Shown here piece after piece: positions 20,331 to 31,600 of a stretch of 64,000 nucleotides of DNA. Under the pieces are notes generated by a model. The model searched no databases. It saw nothing but the letters and a program-made list of their open reading frames with translations, and was not told where the DNA came from. How positions within the stretch are numbered: position 1 is the stretch's first letter; each line of letters begins with the position of its first letter. The position numbers and the translations under genes were made by a program. Source of the stretch: Spirometra erinaceieuropaei (lineage: Eukaryota > Platyhelminthes > Cestoda > Diphyllobothriidea > Diphyllobothriidae); contig CACRXP010000017.1 in assembly GCA_902702965.1 (NCBI GenBank), positions 2,263,343-2,327,342 on the forward strand. Reading direction: 5' to 3'.

Positions 20331-21865
20331 TGTCATCTTCAAATTTATAGATATATATGTCGAAAGATTGCTGACCCGGACGACCATGCTGCAGTGTAGC
20401 CATCTTCCTCATCACAGTATAGCAGAATCACCCACTTCATGCCAGCAAGTAAATATATACTATAGTAACAACAAAAGCTAACTTCTTCCGCCAAGATGAA
20501 GCACTAGGAGGAACGGCTTGTAGGCAAAAAACACTCTCAGACTTTGGAAGTTTGGGGTCTAACAGAGATTCAGTTCAAATTATGGCCGCGTTTCTCAGAA
20601 AGATTAATTTTTTCCAGGAGATCTTTACTATCTTCAACAGTCACCCAAGGCAGTAACCGCAGATAAGCAATTTATAACATTAGACCTGTCAATGAAGTTT
20701 CAGAGGACATTACTTACTGGGAGAGACAAGTGTCCGTTGTCTGACGTCAATAGTACAGTTATAGAATCTGGACGCCGAACAACAAACGAAATGAACTCGA
20801 AATCCCTCGGGGATATGTGCTACTTGCGCGCATTTTTCAGGACTGCATGAGCATAGAAGTGGAGTAAAAATCGTCAGACATCCGGTCATCCACACACCAG
20901 CCGAAGGAACCAGCAGAATAAATGATCCTGTACCATAAGCCAGTAAATTCCCAGAGATTGGAAAGAGTGGAACACTCTAACATGTGTCAGCTACGTCAAT
21001 AGAAAACCATTACGAGGGTGACGTCACTTACTGCCAGAATTAGGGTGGAGGACTATAAATAACAGAGACTAGTAAGAATGCACTGCGAACTTTCCCCGTG
21101 GCGCAATGCAGCGGAAACGCGCATACTTTATGATATATTTTTGATTGTTGTACCCACCAGATTCCGACACGATACCGACCAACAGATTAACTGGTCGCAT
21201 GTAAATGCACATCTATGAATAACTTTTCTTTCTAAATAAATTCGATTTTCACATCTGTCGCCATTAGATTGGATAGGTTGCTCTTGTCAACAACCGTTGT
21301 ACTTCGGTGCCTCTGGCATTTCGCAATTCATAGACTATTATGTTTGACTGGGGCATTAGGAGGATGATTTATTGTCTTTGAAATACCGTATTCCGAGGGC
21401 GTCCTTGGGACACTAATTACCAGTCAAAAAGACAGTTAAGGTGAAGGGTAGAATTCCAGGTTCACGTCGGTTGTACTTGGTCAGACGCGCTAACAAGGAG
21501 CGTGACGATCGCAAAGTGCACTGGCGAATGCATGCTAGACGTACTTAAAAAGTACAGTTTGTCGCGGCAGACGAATACAGGACAAATTCAGAAAGCGGTA
21601 ATGATAATGAAAATCTGCTATTCGACATGTAGTGAATATACATACTGAAAACGAAAGTAATATGCATTCCAAAATAATATAATGCAAAGGAGAGAGGTCG
21701 TCAAAAATCGCGACGTACATGTGAAATTTCTAGCAAGTAATACTTATCTGTTGCCAAACGATTATCCCTCTCCCCATTTTTCGTTACGTCTGACGACGGG
21801 TTAGTGTAACCAGCTTAAAAATTCACGTGTACATTTCGATTATCCGAGGAACATTTTCCTTTTCA
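20331..21865. other. PLE tail then unassigned DNA
   Basis: The first 100 bases are probably the PLE-C tail. The rest shows no gene or repeat that I can place. Confidence 0.4.
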
Positions 21866-22545
21866 ATACATATATATACTCAGGAATGGGCGCACAGCGA
21901 TCCATTGTCTTCCCGAAGCAAACAAGCTTCGTATGGGTTATAGGGGTCACGATCAGGCAATCAACTACCATGCCGAAGTCGGCCAAGGTATGATAGCAGA
22001 GGGGAAACGACATAGTTTGAGGGTAGTTTGATACAGAACTGTCTCGGATTTGTTTGTCTTTATTCAACTAACCATAATTCTGACTACTAGCTGGGCCCGG
22101 AAACACAAACATGCGAACAGACACACCTGAGGCAGCTGGTTCACCATTGGAGTCTACCAGATGGGTTATAAGCACTTCATCGAATCGGAGTTCATCAGTG
22201 TCCCGCCACCTGTCTTTCTCTGTCGCCGTAAATCGGGTATTTACTCACTCAGGAATAGGCACACACACACCTCCATAGTCTTCACGTGGCAAACAAGCTT
22301 CGCATAGGTTAACGGATTCAAGAACAGGCAACCAACTACCAGGCCGAAGTCGGCTAAGGTATGAGAGCAGAGGGGAGATGACAGAGTGTGGAGTAGTTTG
22401 ATACAGATCTGTTCCCGGCTTGTTTAAATTCATTCAGTCAATCATAATATTGACCACCAGCTTGCACCGGCAGAGCAAACATGCGCAAAGATACACTTGG
22501 CGCAGCGTTTCGGATCCTCACTTGAACCACTCATCAGAAACAGTA
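21866..22545 (-). repeat. Tandem SINE-like repeat with hammerhead-like ends, about 370-base period
   Basis: Two tandem units match each other with an offset of about 370 bases (CAGGAATGGGCGCAC at 21881 with CAGGAATAGGCACAC at 22250; GCCGAAGTCGG at about 21972 and 22343). On the minus strand each unit holds a tRNA-like segment with CGGCCTGGTAGTTGGTTGCC and, in the right-hand unit, TTCTTGAATCCG (box B-like). Hammerhead-like sequence precedes the units at about 22545-22500 and, more worn, near 22190. Size, tandem order, an internal promoter and a hammerhead resemble the schistosome Sm-alpha repeats and animal retrozymes. Confidence 0.6.
22500..22545 (-). ncRNA. Hammerhead-like motif at head of tandem repeat
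   Basis: On the minus strand, GUUU-CUGAUGA is followed by stem II GGUUC/GGAUCC and GAAACGCU-GCGCC. The core boxes are intact, but GCU replaces the expected NUH triplet. Confidence 0.55.
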
Positions 22546-22554
22546 GTAAGACGT

Positions 22555-22690
22555 TTCACCCACAGTTTCTGATGATGGACTCAAGTGAGAATCCGAAACA
22601 TCAGGCGAATAAAGCCCTTGCTCCAACAATCGAATCTCTCTCTCTTAACAACTAGTTCCTGGAACTGGCATCTTAGCTTGTGTCGGCAAT
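22555..22690 (+). mobile_element. PLE 3'-end fragment, plus strand
   Basis: It holds a hammerhead-like motif, then GAATAAAGCCCTTG and the subfamily A tail down to CCTGGAACTGGC. It lies head to head with the motif at 22500-22545. Confidence 0.6.
22565..22606 (+). ncRNA. Hammerhead-like motif with AUC cleavage triplet
   Basis: GUUU-CUGAUGA-U, stem II GGACUC/GAAUCC, then GAAACAUC-AGGC. AUC is an allowed NUH triplet, but the change breaks the C-G pair of the two-pair stem III. Confidence 0.6.
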
Positions 22691-24114
22691 TGCCAAAATG
22701 ACATTGCTATAACTTGGGGAGTTTTCTCATTAGAACTTTTCTGAATTATGTTTAAAGCGGGCAAATTTAAAACACTTGTAGTGACACCGTTTCTCTTTTG
22801 GCAGCAAACGGGGTTTTTATTGTGCGCGTTTACATACAGCGAACATAGGGCTCTTTTAGTAATGCGCAAGTCTTTCGAGTTACAGTGGTTTGTCGCACAA
22901 CGATCATTGGTGCCAAATAACGTTATTGAATTGCTCAGTAAAACCTCGCGGATATAGATTAAGTGTTTAAAATGGAAAGTCACATTTATGGCATGTTCCA
23001 CTATACTGAGAGTAAAAGCATCACCCAAAACCCAGACTCGAGTCTCGCTGTCTTGTGTTTGGCTTCATGAAGCAGTCACGAGTGGTTCGTTTTATCAGCG
23101 TTTCCCGCATGCTTTCAGACATATAATCAAGATTTGAAATTATGGTTTTTTGACGTCCTCTGTAAACAATGCTTTACCTTGACGTAAATCGTTTAAGAAA
23201 ACCACTTTCAGGCATGAAGACAGAAAGAAAGTTGAAATGGACTTTTAGGTCAAATACCGTCCGTTTTATAGATAACAGACTCTCCGTAATATCCAAATAT
23301 TGCATGTTTCGCCATACCAACAGTGCAGGTACTTGCTAAAATCCTCCATATCGATTTACAATTCATTTGTTCAAAATAAGTCGGATCAGTATGGCGATAT
23401 CCACCTAACTACTAACCCGTCTGTATTTTTAATAATTATTGTGCCCTCCCAAACGAGCGAGAAGAAACACAACAAAAAACTGACGATGAGTATCATTTTA
23501 CAAGTTTTTTCCCAGTACAAACACACAGAGGATATGTGTAATTTCTTCGATGAAGGCCAAAGGCGAACGCTTAACCTGTGGTAATTTTTTGTTAATAAAG
23601 ATTTATTACAAGGAAATTTGTACACGCGATATTATTGGAGATTTGCTTAGAAAGATTCGGTACTATCAAGGGGGCGTTAACATAGGAGGCCTACATAACC
23701 ATTTGAATTTGACAACAGACAGCCAATCTCTAATGTGGAATCGATCCCTGGTGTTGAGTTTGCACTATAGATATTACCGATCGTTTAACCTTCGCAAACG
23801 CCGGTCTTTCCTAGGCTTAAACATTTATAATGCGTGACCTATGTCATAAAATTGTAGGAAAAAACGCTAAAATGCTTTTCGATTAGCTCTGTGGGGTTGT
23901 GATACTGATTATCACGGAGCATAATTCTATCGCATTTCGGACTCGACACGACATCAGCATTTGAACGCACTTCCCTTTAAGCTTCTGGAAACATTACATC
24001 TGTTAAAAATAACCACTTAAGAAGCTTGAAATCTCCCATCGATTTCGTTAATTTTAACAATTCAAAAATATGTTATAGAAAATATGCATATAAATTAAAT
24101 TTTTTAAAGACGAC
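22691..24114. other. Unassigned DNA
   Basis: Several frames of 70-127 codons occur on both strands, the longest at 22645-23028 minus. None carries a recognisable motif or splice signals, and the longest runs into PLE tail sequence. Confidence 0.4.
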
Positions 24115-24147
24115 GCAGGCACGATCAGTTGGACAGTAGTTTTATTG

Positions 24148-24192
24148 ACCTGAGCTTTCGAACTCAAAGTGGAGTTCATCATCAGGGACTGC
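24148..24192 (-). ncRNA. Hammerhead-like motif, outer end of left arm
   Basis: CUGAUGA-U with stem II GAACUC/GAGUUC (six perfect pairs), then GAAAGCUC-AGGUC. Stem III is G-C, A-U in place of the C-G, A-U of subfamily A, which keeps pairing. CUC is an acceptable triplet. The first pair of stem I is a mismatch. Confidence 0.6.
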
Positions 24193-24432
24193 TAGAGTGC
24201 AGCAACGTGTGAACATTTGTATCGTAGTTCCATGCGCAGGGGGGCTACGTCCGTGGTTAGGTCTGGTTTGTGCCGCCTGTCACACGGTGGTCCCCCGGCG
24301 TGGTAACGCCGTTTTTACTTTGCGACGATGTGAACTGCGCCACCTGGTTGCGTGGGCGCAGGGCATAATTACCCGCAGGCAAATCCATGTGTTGAAAAAG
24401 GAGACACGATCGCCGGGACAAGGGCTTTATTA

Positions 24433-24474
24433 GCCTGACGTTTCGGTTTCCTACTCGAATCCATCATCAGGGAC
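24433..24474 (-). ncRNA. Hammerhead ribozyme-like motif, inner end of left arm
   Basis: GUCC-CUGAUGA-U, stem II GGAUUC/GGAAACC with one mismatch, then GAAACGUC-AGGC and TAATAAAG. The cleavage triplet GUC and the loop-less stem III are intact. The mirror copy is at 26117-26158. Confidence 0.65.
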
Positions 24475-24479
24475 AAAAA

Positions 24480-25616
24480 AGCGGAAACGGGTGTGTCTAT
24501 TGATAAGATTGGTGTCCGATACGCACGCCTCCAACAGTTCTCGTCCCGTCTTGTTGCCGGCTCGCGCCAATATCCGCATGTTGGCGAAGTCGAACTCATG
24601 GCCTTCCTCCAACGTGTGAGTGGCGACTTGAGATAGTGAGTCGCCTCTTCGAACGGCCCGTTTGTGCTCAAGTATTCGCGAGATGAGACGTCGTTCTGTC
24701 TGGCCTGTGTAGTGTCAAGGACAGTTTTGGCACGGGATTTGATAGACTACGCCCGACTGCTCACCTGCGTCCAGCCGATCCTTCATTTTCATGATCCTGC
24801 TGCACATTCTGGCTGCCGGATTATGAGCGATGTCCACGCCTAGCTCTGACGCAATGCGTTCTGTAGCCTCGGAAACATTCTCTATGTACGGTAGGGAGTG
24901 CCAAATTTGTGATTTTGCTATTACTTTTGTCCGTCCTGTGTGCGTGCGTATGCAGCGATTGATAAAACTATTTGGGCAACTGTTTTTTGTTAATTAGTCC
25001 CGTAGCTGCCGTAGTTCTAGCATCCTTACTTCCGACTCGCTTCAGTGCGGCTTTATCCGGTCGAAATGCGCCCTAACACAACCCTGTTTGAGCACAAATA
25101 GGTGCTTGCTATGGTAGTTTACGACCTGGGTTGTATTGTTCGCCTTTCTGTGCACTGTAGTGATGAGTTGACCGTTAGGTGTGCGCATGATGACCACGTC
25201 AAGGAAGGGTAGTTTCTCATCCTCCTCGTCTTCTTTTGTAAACTGAATGTCGGGCAATGTGCTGTTAAGCAAAGCTTGAAAACCCGATAGCTTGTCCTTT
25301 TCGATATTGACGAATGAATCGTTCACGTTTCGGCGCCAAAATGCAGGTTTTTAGTGGCTGAAAGCAATTTTTCCAACCAATTCCGCAACTAGATTGAATA
25401 TTGGGGAACCCGTGGGTGTTCCTTTGATTTTTTCGTATGTTCTGCCGTCGAATGTGATAAGGTTCGTTGGCAAAATGCAAAGAACTGCATTAGACGCTGC
25501 ATCCATAGCCGAACTGTCGTTTCGTCGTACTTAACTTCGAGGAGTTTGCGTAACATGTCGCACGCCAAGTCTGGTGGGTTGGACGAGAACAGTGAGACGA
25601 CATCGAAGGATGACAT
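24480..25616 (-). pseudogene. PLE-B reverse transcriptase and GIY-YIG protein, decayed
   Basis: Minus-strand frames read RT motif A (MSSFDVVSLFSSNPPDLACD near 25610). A worn motif B (KGTPTGSP-like) lies near 25430. Motif C has changed from YVDD to NVND (NVNDSFVNIEKDKLSGF near 25320). LPFLDVVIMRTPNGQLITTV follows. After a stop and shifts, the GIY-YIG domain near 24760-24640 reads SGVVYQIPCQNCP, then HYTGQTERRLISRILEHKRA. Loss of the first catalytic Asp of motif C makes the RT inactive. The endonuclease is well kept apart from one stop. Confidence 0.8.
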
Positions 25617-25799
25617 GAATTGGTCGGGTCGAATAGTTTTTCCCCGAATATCGACAAGAAATTGGGAGGCCGAATTGACTGACGTAACAGAGCCCTCTCG
25701 GAGAAAAGTGAGTTTTCAGGACATCCACTTGGCTAAGCAGTATGTGGGGCTGCCTTTCAGGGCAACGATTGGCCGGCAGCTGCATGCGTAGCAGGATCA

Positions 25800-26135
25800 T
25801 GAAAATGAAGGATCGGCTGGACGCAGGTGAGCAGTCGGGCGTAGTCTCTCAAATCCCGTGCCAAAACTGTCCTTGACACTACACAGGCCAGACAGAACGA
25901 CGTCTCATCTCGCGAATACTTGAGCACAAACGGGCCGTTCGAAGAGGCGACTCACTATCTCAAGTCGCCACTCACACGTTGGAGGAAGGCCATGAGTTCG
26001 ACTTCGCCAACATGCGGATATTGGCGCGAGCCGGCAACAAGACGGGACGAGAACTGTTGGAGGCGTGCGTGTCGGACACCAATCTTATCAATAGACACAC
26101 CCGTTTCTGCTTTTTTGTCCCTGATGATGGATTCG
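25800..26135 (+). pseudogene. Second GIY-YIG domain of PLE-B (right arm)
   Basis: This reads the same protein as the left arm, with SGVVSQIPCQNCP (the YQ of the left arm is SQ here) and GQTERRLISRILEHKRAV. Retention of the same internal stop before HYTGQT in both arms indicates that the duplication came after the inactivating change. Confidence 0.7.
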
Positions 26136-26158
26136 AGTAGGAAACCGAAACGTCAGGC
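26117..26158 (+). ncRNA. Hammerhead ribozyme-like motif, inner end of right arm
   Basis: Mirror of 24433-24474 with identical core boxes, GUC triplet and AGGC. Confidence 0.65.
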
Positions 26159-26371
26159 TAATAAAGCCCTTGTCCCGGCGATCGTGTCTCCTTTTTCAAC
26201 ACATGGATTTGCCTGAGGGTAATTATGCCCTGCGCCCACGCAACCAGGTGGCGCAGTTCACATCGTCGCAAAGTAAAAACGGCGTCACCACGCCGGGGGA
26301 CCACCTTGTGACAGGCGGCACAAACCAGGCCTAGCCACGGTCGAAGCCCCCCGTTCACACTTTGCTGTACT

Positions 26372-26416
26372 CTAGCAGTCCCTGATGATGAACTCCAGTT
26401 TGAATTCGAAAGATCA
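26372..26416 (+). ncRNA. Hammerhead-like motif, outer end of right arm
   Basis: CUGAUGA-U, stem II GAACUC/GAAUUC, then GAAAGAUC-AGGCC. The triplet AUC is acceptable, but the G-C pair of stem III seen in the left arm is lost. Confidence 0.55.
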
Positions 26417-26465
26417 GGCCAATAAAACTACTGTTTCATTGATCGTGCCTTCATCGTCTATTAAA

Positions 26466-27215
26466 CGTGAACCTGGGATGCTCGTATTCTTTTCCATTCG
26501 TTATATTCTTTCGATCGTTTTTTAGACATTCGCATTATCTTCATGGTTTATACCCGAATGAATTGTTTATTTTGGTTTTTACAATGTTTCTAATTATGAG
26601 ATTTTTGAGACCATGCGATCTTCCTGCATGCAAGGCCGCACAAGTCAGTTTACCAGTGCTCCTCATGAAATGTAGAACACAGACAGAATCCGTTGCAAAA
26701 TTTTATGAACTCTATATAGTAGCTTCTTAAAGACATAGCGGATTATATGATTTTCCTTACGCGGAATGCATGCACCCTGTAGACTGAAATCGCCAAACGC
26801 TGATGCAATGGCAGACCAGACTGAATATTATTCGGGAATTCGGAAACCTCTTCAAAAGCTATATATATATACACTTACTTCGGGTATGAAACATGACGAT
26901 AATGAGATTTTCTACCAAACGTGTAAAAAAGTGTATTTTGTGCATATTTTTTAATAAATATATTTGGATTTATGAGACTGTCGAAGATCGTTGGGAAAAA
27001 TGGATGCAACCTAAGAAGTCATTTTTTACCAGGTATGATTTCTGCAGGAGGTCAAACAGAAATGCATTCAAGAGCTGACATACTGACGGCTCCAAAATTT
27101 TATAGGATTATGCTGCAATATAATCAGCATTACAATCTTACCTAAGTAATCGTTCCTAATGCAAAACGCATTTCCGAATTTTTGCTTAACATTTCATGGG
27201 ATCGGTCACGCAAGG
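26466..27215. mobile_element. Foldback MITE-like element, copy C
   Basis: The centre (CTAATTATGAGATTTTTGAG, CTCATGAAATGTAGAACA, TTCCTTACGCGGAA-GCATGCACC) and the right end (ACATTTCATGGGATCGGTCAC) match copy B in the same order. The left inverted-repeat arm is poorly preserved or truncated next to the PLE-B arm. Confidence 0.65.
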
Positions 27216-28029
27216 TTGGTTATAGCATTCAGCAGATATCTTTCATTCTGAATGAAAACAGAAACAACGAAACAGCATAGACGATAGATATATGTGCCTT
27301 AAAAACAAATGCCCAGTGGTCTTCGCGACGTCCTGTGTACTCGAGGAGTCTACAATGTTTGGAAAATTGCCGTTTGGACTAAATTTCATTATGCTACGAG
27401 GCTTTTCCTCGAAGATTTGATCGTCAGTTTTATATATTGACGTAGGTATTCTATATAATTCTTCGTACTATTCATGTTTACCTTTGTGGACGAAATTTAA
27501 CTACCTATTGATTAACCTTGTAAAGTATCTTCAGAAACAGGCAAACAATATATATATTTAACTAGTGAAGTAAATGAATGAACAACGTGAACCAAAACAA
27601 AGTCTGCAAGTTGTCCAAAATTGGTGTCGTCGAATGCCAAAATCATCACATTGGCTAAATCGTAAGGAAAATATATCCCATCGGCACTTTCGAAATGATT
27701 TGGATTAACTGTAACATAAAAACTAGCTAATAAGGTGCGTATTGAGGGGTATTTTATCGGTGTATCGTTTATATTTGATGGGACAAAATTTTGACAGGCC
27801 GATTAGATCCCAGTGAGTTCATACTGTCTATGATTATTGTCTATAATGTCCTTGTTCTGTCAAAAAGTGAATGTTTAGGCAGTCCACATACGTTTAAGGG
27901 GTGCTTTTGAACAAGGAAAGATAATTGGTTTGATTAGCTGTATCCAATAACTTTGGGTCTAGAAATCACCATGAAGTAGAGCATTTGATACCAAGCTGAT
28001 GGCTAACTGGCAATCACAGGACACATTAA
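27216..28029. other. Unassigned AT-rich DNA
   Basis: Nothing is recognised and no long frame is present. Confidence 0.5.
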
Positions 28030-28295
28030 ACGGATCGGTGGTATAGTGTCAAACTCCATGATCAAAGGTTCCGGGTTCGACTCCCTAGTGGTCCGCACTT
28101 GGAGTTGGTTATGACTGGCTGATAACAGCTACTAAGCCAGAAGTAGCCATTCCAGCATCCCTTGTTTTTGTCGGTACCATCTTATTAACATCTAATGCTA
28201 GTCACTGTGCGACTTCCGGCGAAGGTCCTAGCAAAAGTCCCAAGGAACAACCGAACAAGCAGGGTTCGTGACTTGATCGGTGACCTACAAAGTGA
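28030..28295 (+). mobile_element. tRNA-derived SINE, family S1
   Basis: This copy has the best-preserved box B (GGTTCCGGGTTCGACTCCC at about 28066). The S1 body follows (GGTTATGACTGGCTGATAAC, CCATTCCAGCATCCCTTG, TTTTTGTCGG). The shared end includes GATCGGTGACC. Confidence 0.7.
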
Positions 28296-28299
28296 GTAA

Positions 28300-28600
28300 A
28301 AGAAAGAAATATTGAATGCATGTTTTTATGAAACATATTTGAAATTATAAAGACATCAGAAAACAAGGGGGAAAAATCGTACAACATAAGTAGCCATTTT
28401 TTGCAGAGTATGCTTTTGGAGGCAACCGTAAAGAAGTTCGATCAAACTCCAGCACCCCGAAAGGACTGAAATGTTATGGAATTATTCCGTGGGGTAATCA
28501 AATTTTTTAACCCTACTTAAGTTATCTTTTCGAGTCTAAAACGCATTTCGAAAATTTGGCCAATATTTAATGAGTCAGCACATTTAATGTATACTCAATA
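28300..28600. mobile_element. Foldback MITE-like element, right-end fragment (copy D)
   Basis: AACCCTACTTAAGTTATCTTTTCGAG and the preceding 200 bases match the right arm of copies A and B. The left part is absent. It directly follows an S1 SINE. Confidence 0.6.
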
Positions 28601-31600
28601 ACGTACCGTGAAAAGGCCGTAAAATGGTTACGTTCACTTCAAAACAAAGCATAAACTATTATTTGTATGGTCGGGATGCCACGTATGTGTAATTTAGAAA
28701 CAGAAGAGAGAGAAAATTAACATTTTTCGTAATATCTTTTGTTCATATGACTACAAGTTTGTGTGTTTATAATCGTAGAACAGACACTACAAGCAGATAA
28801 AATAGCGAAAATTCGTCCTTTTGTTTGCCATTAAGAAAGTATCATTATTTTAAGGAGGTAAAAAACCGACCAGAAGTTCTAATTTTAGCTTCGCCTCTAC
28901 CTTAAAAAGGCGCCAGGTATGCAGACGCTCATCAAAGAAATAATATAACAAACAGCTTTTTAACAAGTTGACTTTTTTGAGAAAGAATTTACTTAGACCT
29001 GAGCGTATTTGCTACCTACCAACATAATGGATGCCCAATCTTCTCAACGATGATGTTTAAATTTTGGGTAAGCCTGAAAATATGACCCAAACGCTGTCTG
29101 CGTTAGAAAAAATGCCCAAACACTGTTATGGTAAATTTTTAAAGATATTTTGAAATTGCGATAAGCCCCTAGCACAGAACGCACTTTAATGGACAACTGA
29201 CTGAAAACAGTGAAAATTTATTTATTTATTCATTTATTTATTTAAAAACCAGCGTACTTCAACAGCAAAAAGGGGGAAAATTATATGTACAGAAGAGTAG
29301 TCTTATCTGTTAAAAAAATGATACCTCTGCGATTTGGCCCCTCATTCCTATTCACATGCATTAGTCGCTGACAGGCCTGTCGACATGGGGCCTTATAAAA
29401 GCGTTTATTCTTCTGATATGCCTGCCGGTCAACTTAAATAAAGTCGTACATGCCCTAGTCAACAGCCTCTAAGGCATTCTAAAAGCGGAAAAGTAGGGCC
29501 CGCTCTCGCAAAACCGTTTTGAAATCCAAACCAAAACTACAATTTGTTGGCTAACTTCCGTATGTGACAGTCTACTTATTCTGGACAGACATTTAAATAC
29601 GAACTTCAATAAAGAACCATTTCGAACGTTATTCTGGTTGTTTAGGTTAATTAGTTCAGTTTGCTTGCATGACGGGCATTTTGTATATCCAGAAGGTATA
29701 ATTGCTTAGTAGCAATGATTTCTGGCCTTTTCCGAGTTCCCGATTGGCGCTTAACTGTATTTCTAAACAAGGCAACATTGTTTTTGTTACGCATTTTATG
29801 GTTTCATTTCGATTGCAGCCATTCATTATTTATTTAGAGTTTCGATTAAATTATTTACGCTGGCTTGAGAGTGATTGGAAACGTTACGTAAATTTTGGCA
29901 CAGCTCTGGTTTAGGCATCATTGTGTACCAACTGCCTTCTGTGAACGGCTGCATCCGGCAGGCATATTTGGCGCCAAGTCTTCAAAGCCAATCAGTCCTT
30001 ATTGAAAGGTTGATGTCGAGAGCGAACGTCTGCGCTAGCATCGTTAAGGCCGTCCCAATAGGCATGCGATCTCGTATTAATGGAAATGTATGGATGACAT
30101 TAGCGGCATTTTAAAAGACCGAAATAGTATTTGTCACTTTAATAAGACTTGCAGGCTTCACGGAGTAATGCTAGATACTTAATGCCTAAACTGCAAATTC
30201 ATGAGGATTGACCTAAATGTCAATAGTATTTATGCGTCCTCGTGTTGAGCCCTCGATTGAAGAACGTGAATGGCACTCTGCTGTAGGTGTCTTTCTAGGG
30301 TCTAAAAGAACACCGAAGACGGATCGATAAGAAGACAATTTTTTCCTGCCATTAGTAGATGAGTTTGCAAAATCGATTGACAGGGACTACCTGGCATGAA
30401 TCGGAATTCGCAAACGATTCTCTGAATTATTCCACCGTTCTTTCAAAGTGGAAAGATCACCTGAACAAGACTGGCGTATAAACTAGTCTGCGACACAATT
30501 CCAATCCAAAGGCGCAAAAAAATTATGGTTGAAATTTTGTGATGCACAAACACGGCAAGGGATCTATTTATAAAAGGCAAATTAATTCTACCAACGTCGA
30601 TATCCACACGAATACGGTGAGGTTATTCGGGGAGTGCGTCCTGAAACGTAAGCCTAACTACACATTATAGAGATCGTTACACATTTATCAATTGCTCCGG
30701 TCCTTTAAAAGTTACATATTAATATAAATTTAAGCGAACTACCTGCGCATAAGTTTTTTTGATCAGCGTACTGTTTGCATTCCTTAAAGGGGGGTTGAAC
30801 TTCACCTTAGGTTTTTCTGAAGGTCATTCATTGGGACTATAAATCAGCAAATTCTTAAGGCATTGCACTATCTGCGTCTGGATCGTCAGATTTTAACGCG
30901 CATACGCCTTAACCTTACACGTTATGTACTAGTAATGTTTGGTTTGAAAACGAAATTCGGCATTTCTTCATGCTTGAAATTTGGATGCAACGCAACTTCT
31001 CGAGACTGCATCTAAGTGATACAATTTGGGACTTTCCTTCCCTGAAATAAGAATTACTTTATGGAGGCCCTTTAAAGTCATGTTGGCAATATGTTTGTGA
31101 AATATAATATTCAGAGAGCCGGCTGAATAGTTGTGATACGGAAGACGTTCTTGTTCGCACACATTCATAAAACTAAGCGTACAAGTTACTCAGGGTTACA
31201 TGTTAACTTATGTACGCAGTCCATTGCATTTTTATTTTACATTAGACATTTGCGTTTTATTTTCGTAAGTATTCGTGCGCAGTGTATCTCCGAATGGACC
31301 CTCTTGCAGATTGCGGGTCTTTGATGAATGTTTATTCACCCCTCCTTGTGCTTCGCTTTCACGAGAACATTACTAGCCAAGATATACTTTTGACTTCTGA
31401 TTTCGATGCTTGTGTGAATTTATTTTTAAAAAAATTGAAGAAATACTGAATTACACATATATCCCACTCTTTTACATTAGATGTCTCCCTGAGACACAGT
31501 TATTAAAGGAGGAAAATACGTCCGCTGATTGATTGCCGGTGGCTCGGACTGTCTACTGTATGCAGATGTCCTATTCTTGGTTAAGAGATATCTAACTTCA

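Larger units (their letters stand above)
24120..24805 (-). repeat. Left arm of PLE-B inverted repeat
   Basis: Reverse complement of 25790-26465. It contains the minus-strand GIY-YIG domain and hammerhead-like motifs at 24433-24474 and about 24148-24190. Confidence 0.85.
24115..26465. mobile_element. Inverted-repeat Penelope-like element, subfamily B
   Basis: Arms of about 680 bases (24120-24805 and 25790-26465) are inverted copies of the PLE GIY-YIG region and 3' ends. The 980-base centre holds RT sequence on the minus strand, contiguous with the left arm. The arms differ at only a few positions over the inner 430 bases but more in the outer 300, where there is a 24-base indel. Each arm carries two hammerhead-like motifs. 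Confidence 0.85.
25790..26465 (+). repeat. Right arm of PLE-B inverted repeat
   Basis: Plus-strand copy of the GIY-YIG and 3' end region, starting at AGCAGGATCATGAAAATG. It has no RT sequence on its own strand. Confidence 0.85.

Noticed and set aside
22645..23028. 127-codon minus-strand frame as a host gene
   Set aside because: No recognisable domain, no splice context, and its end runs into PLE tail sequence.
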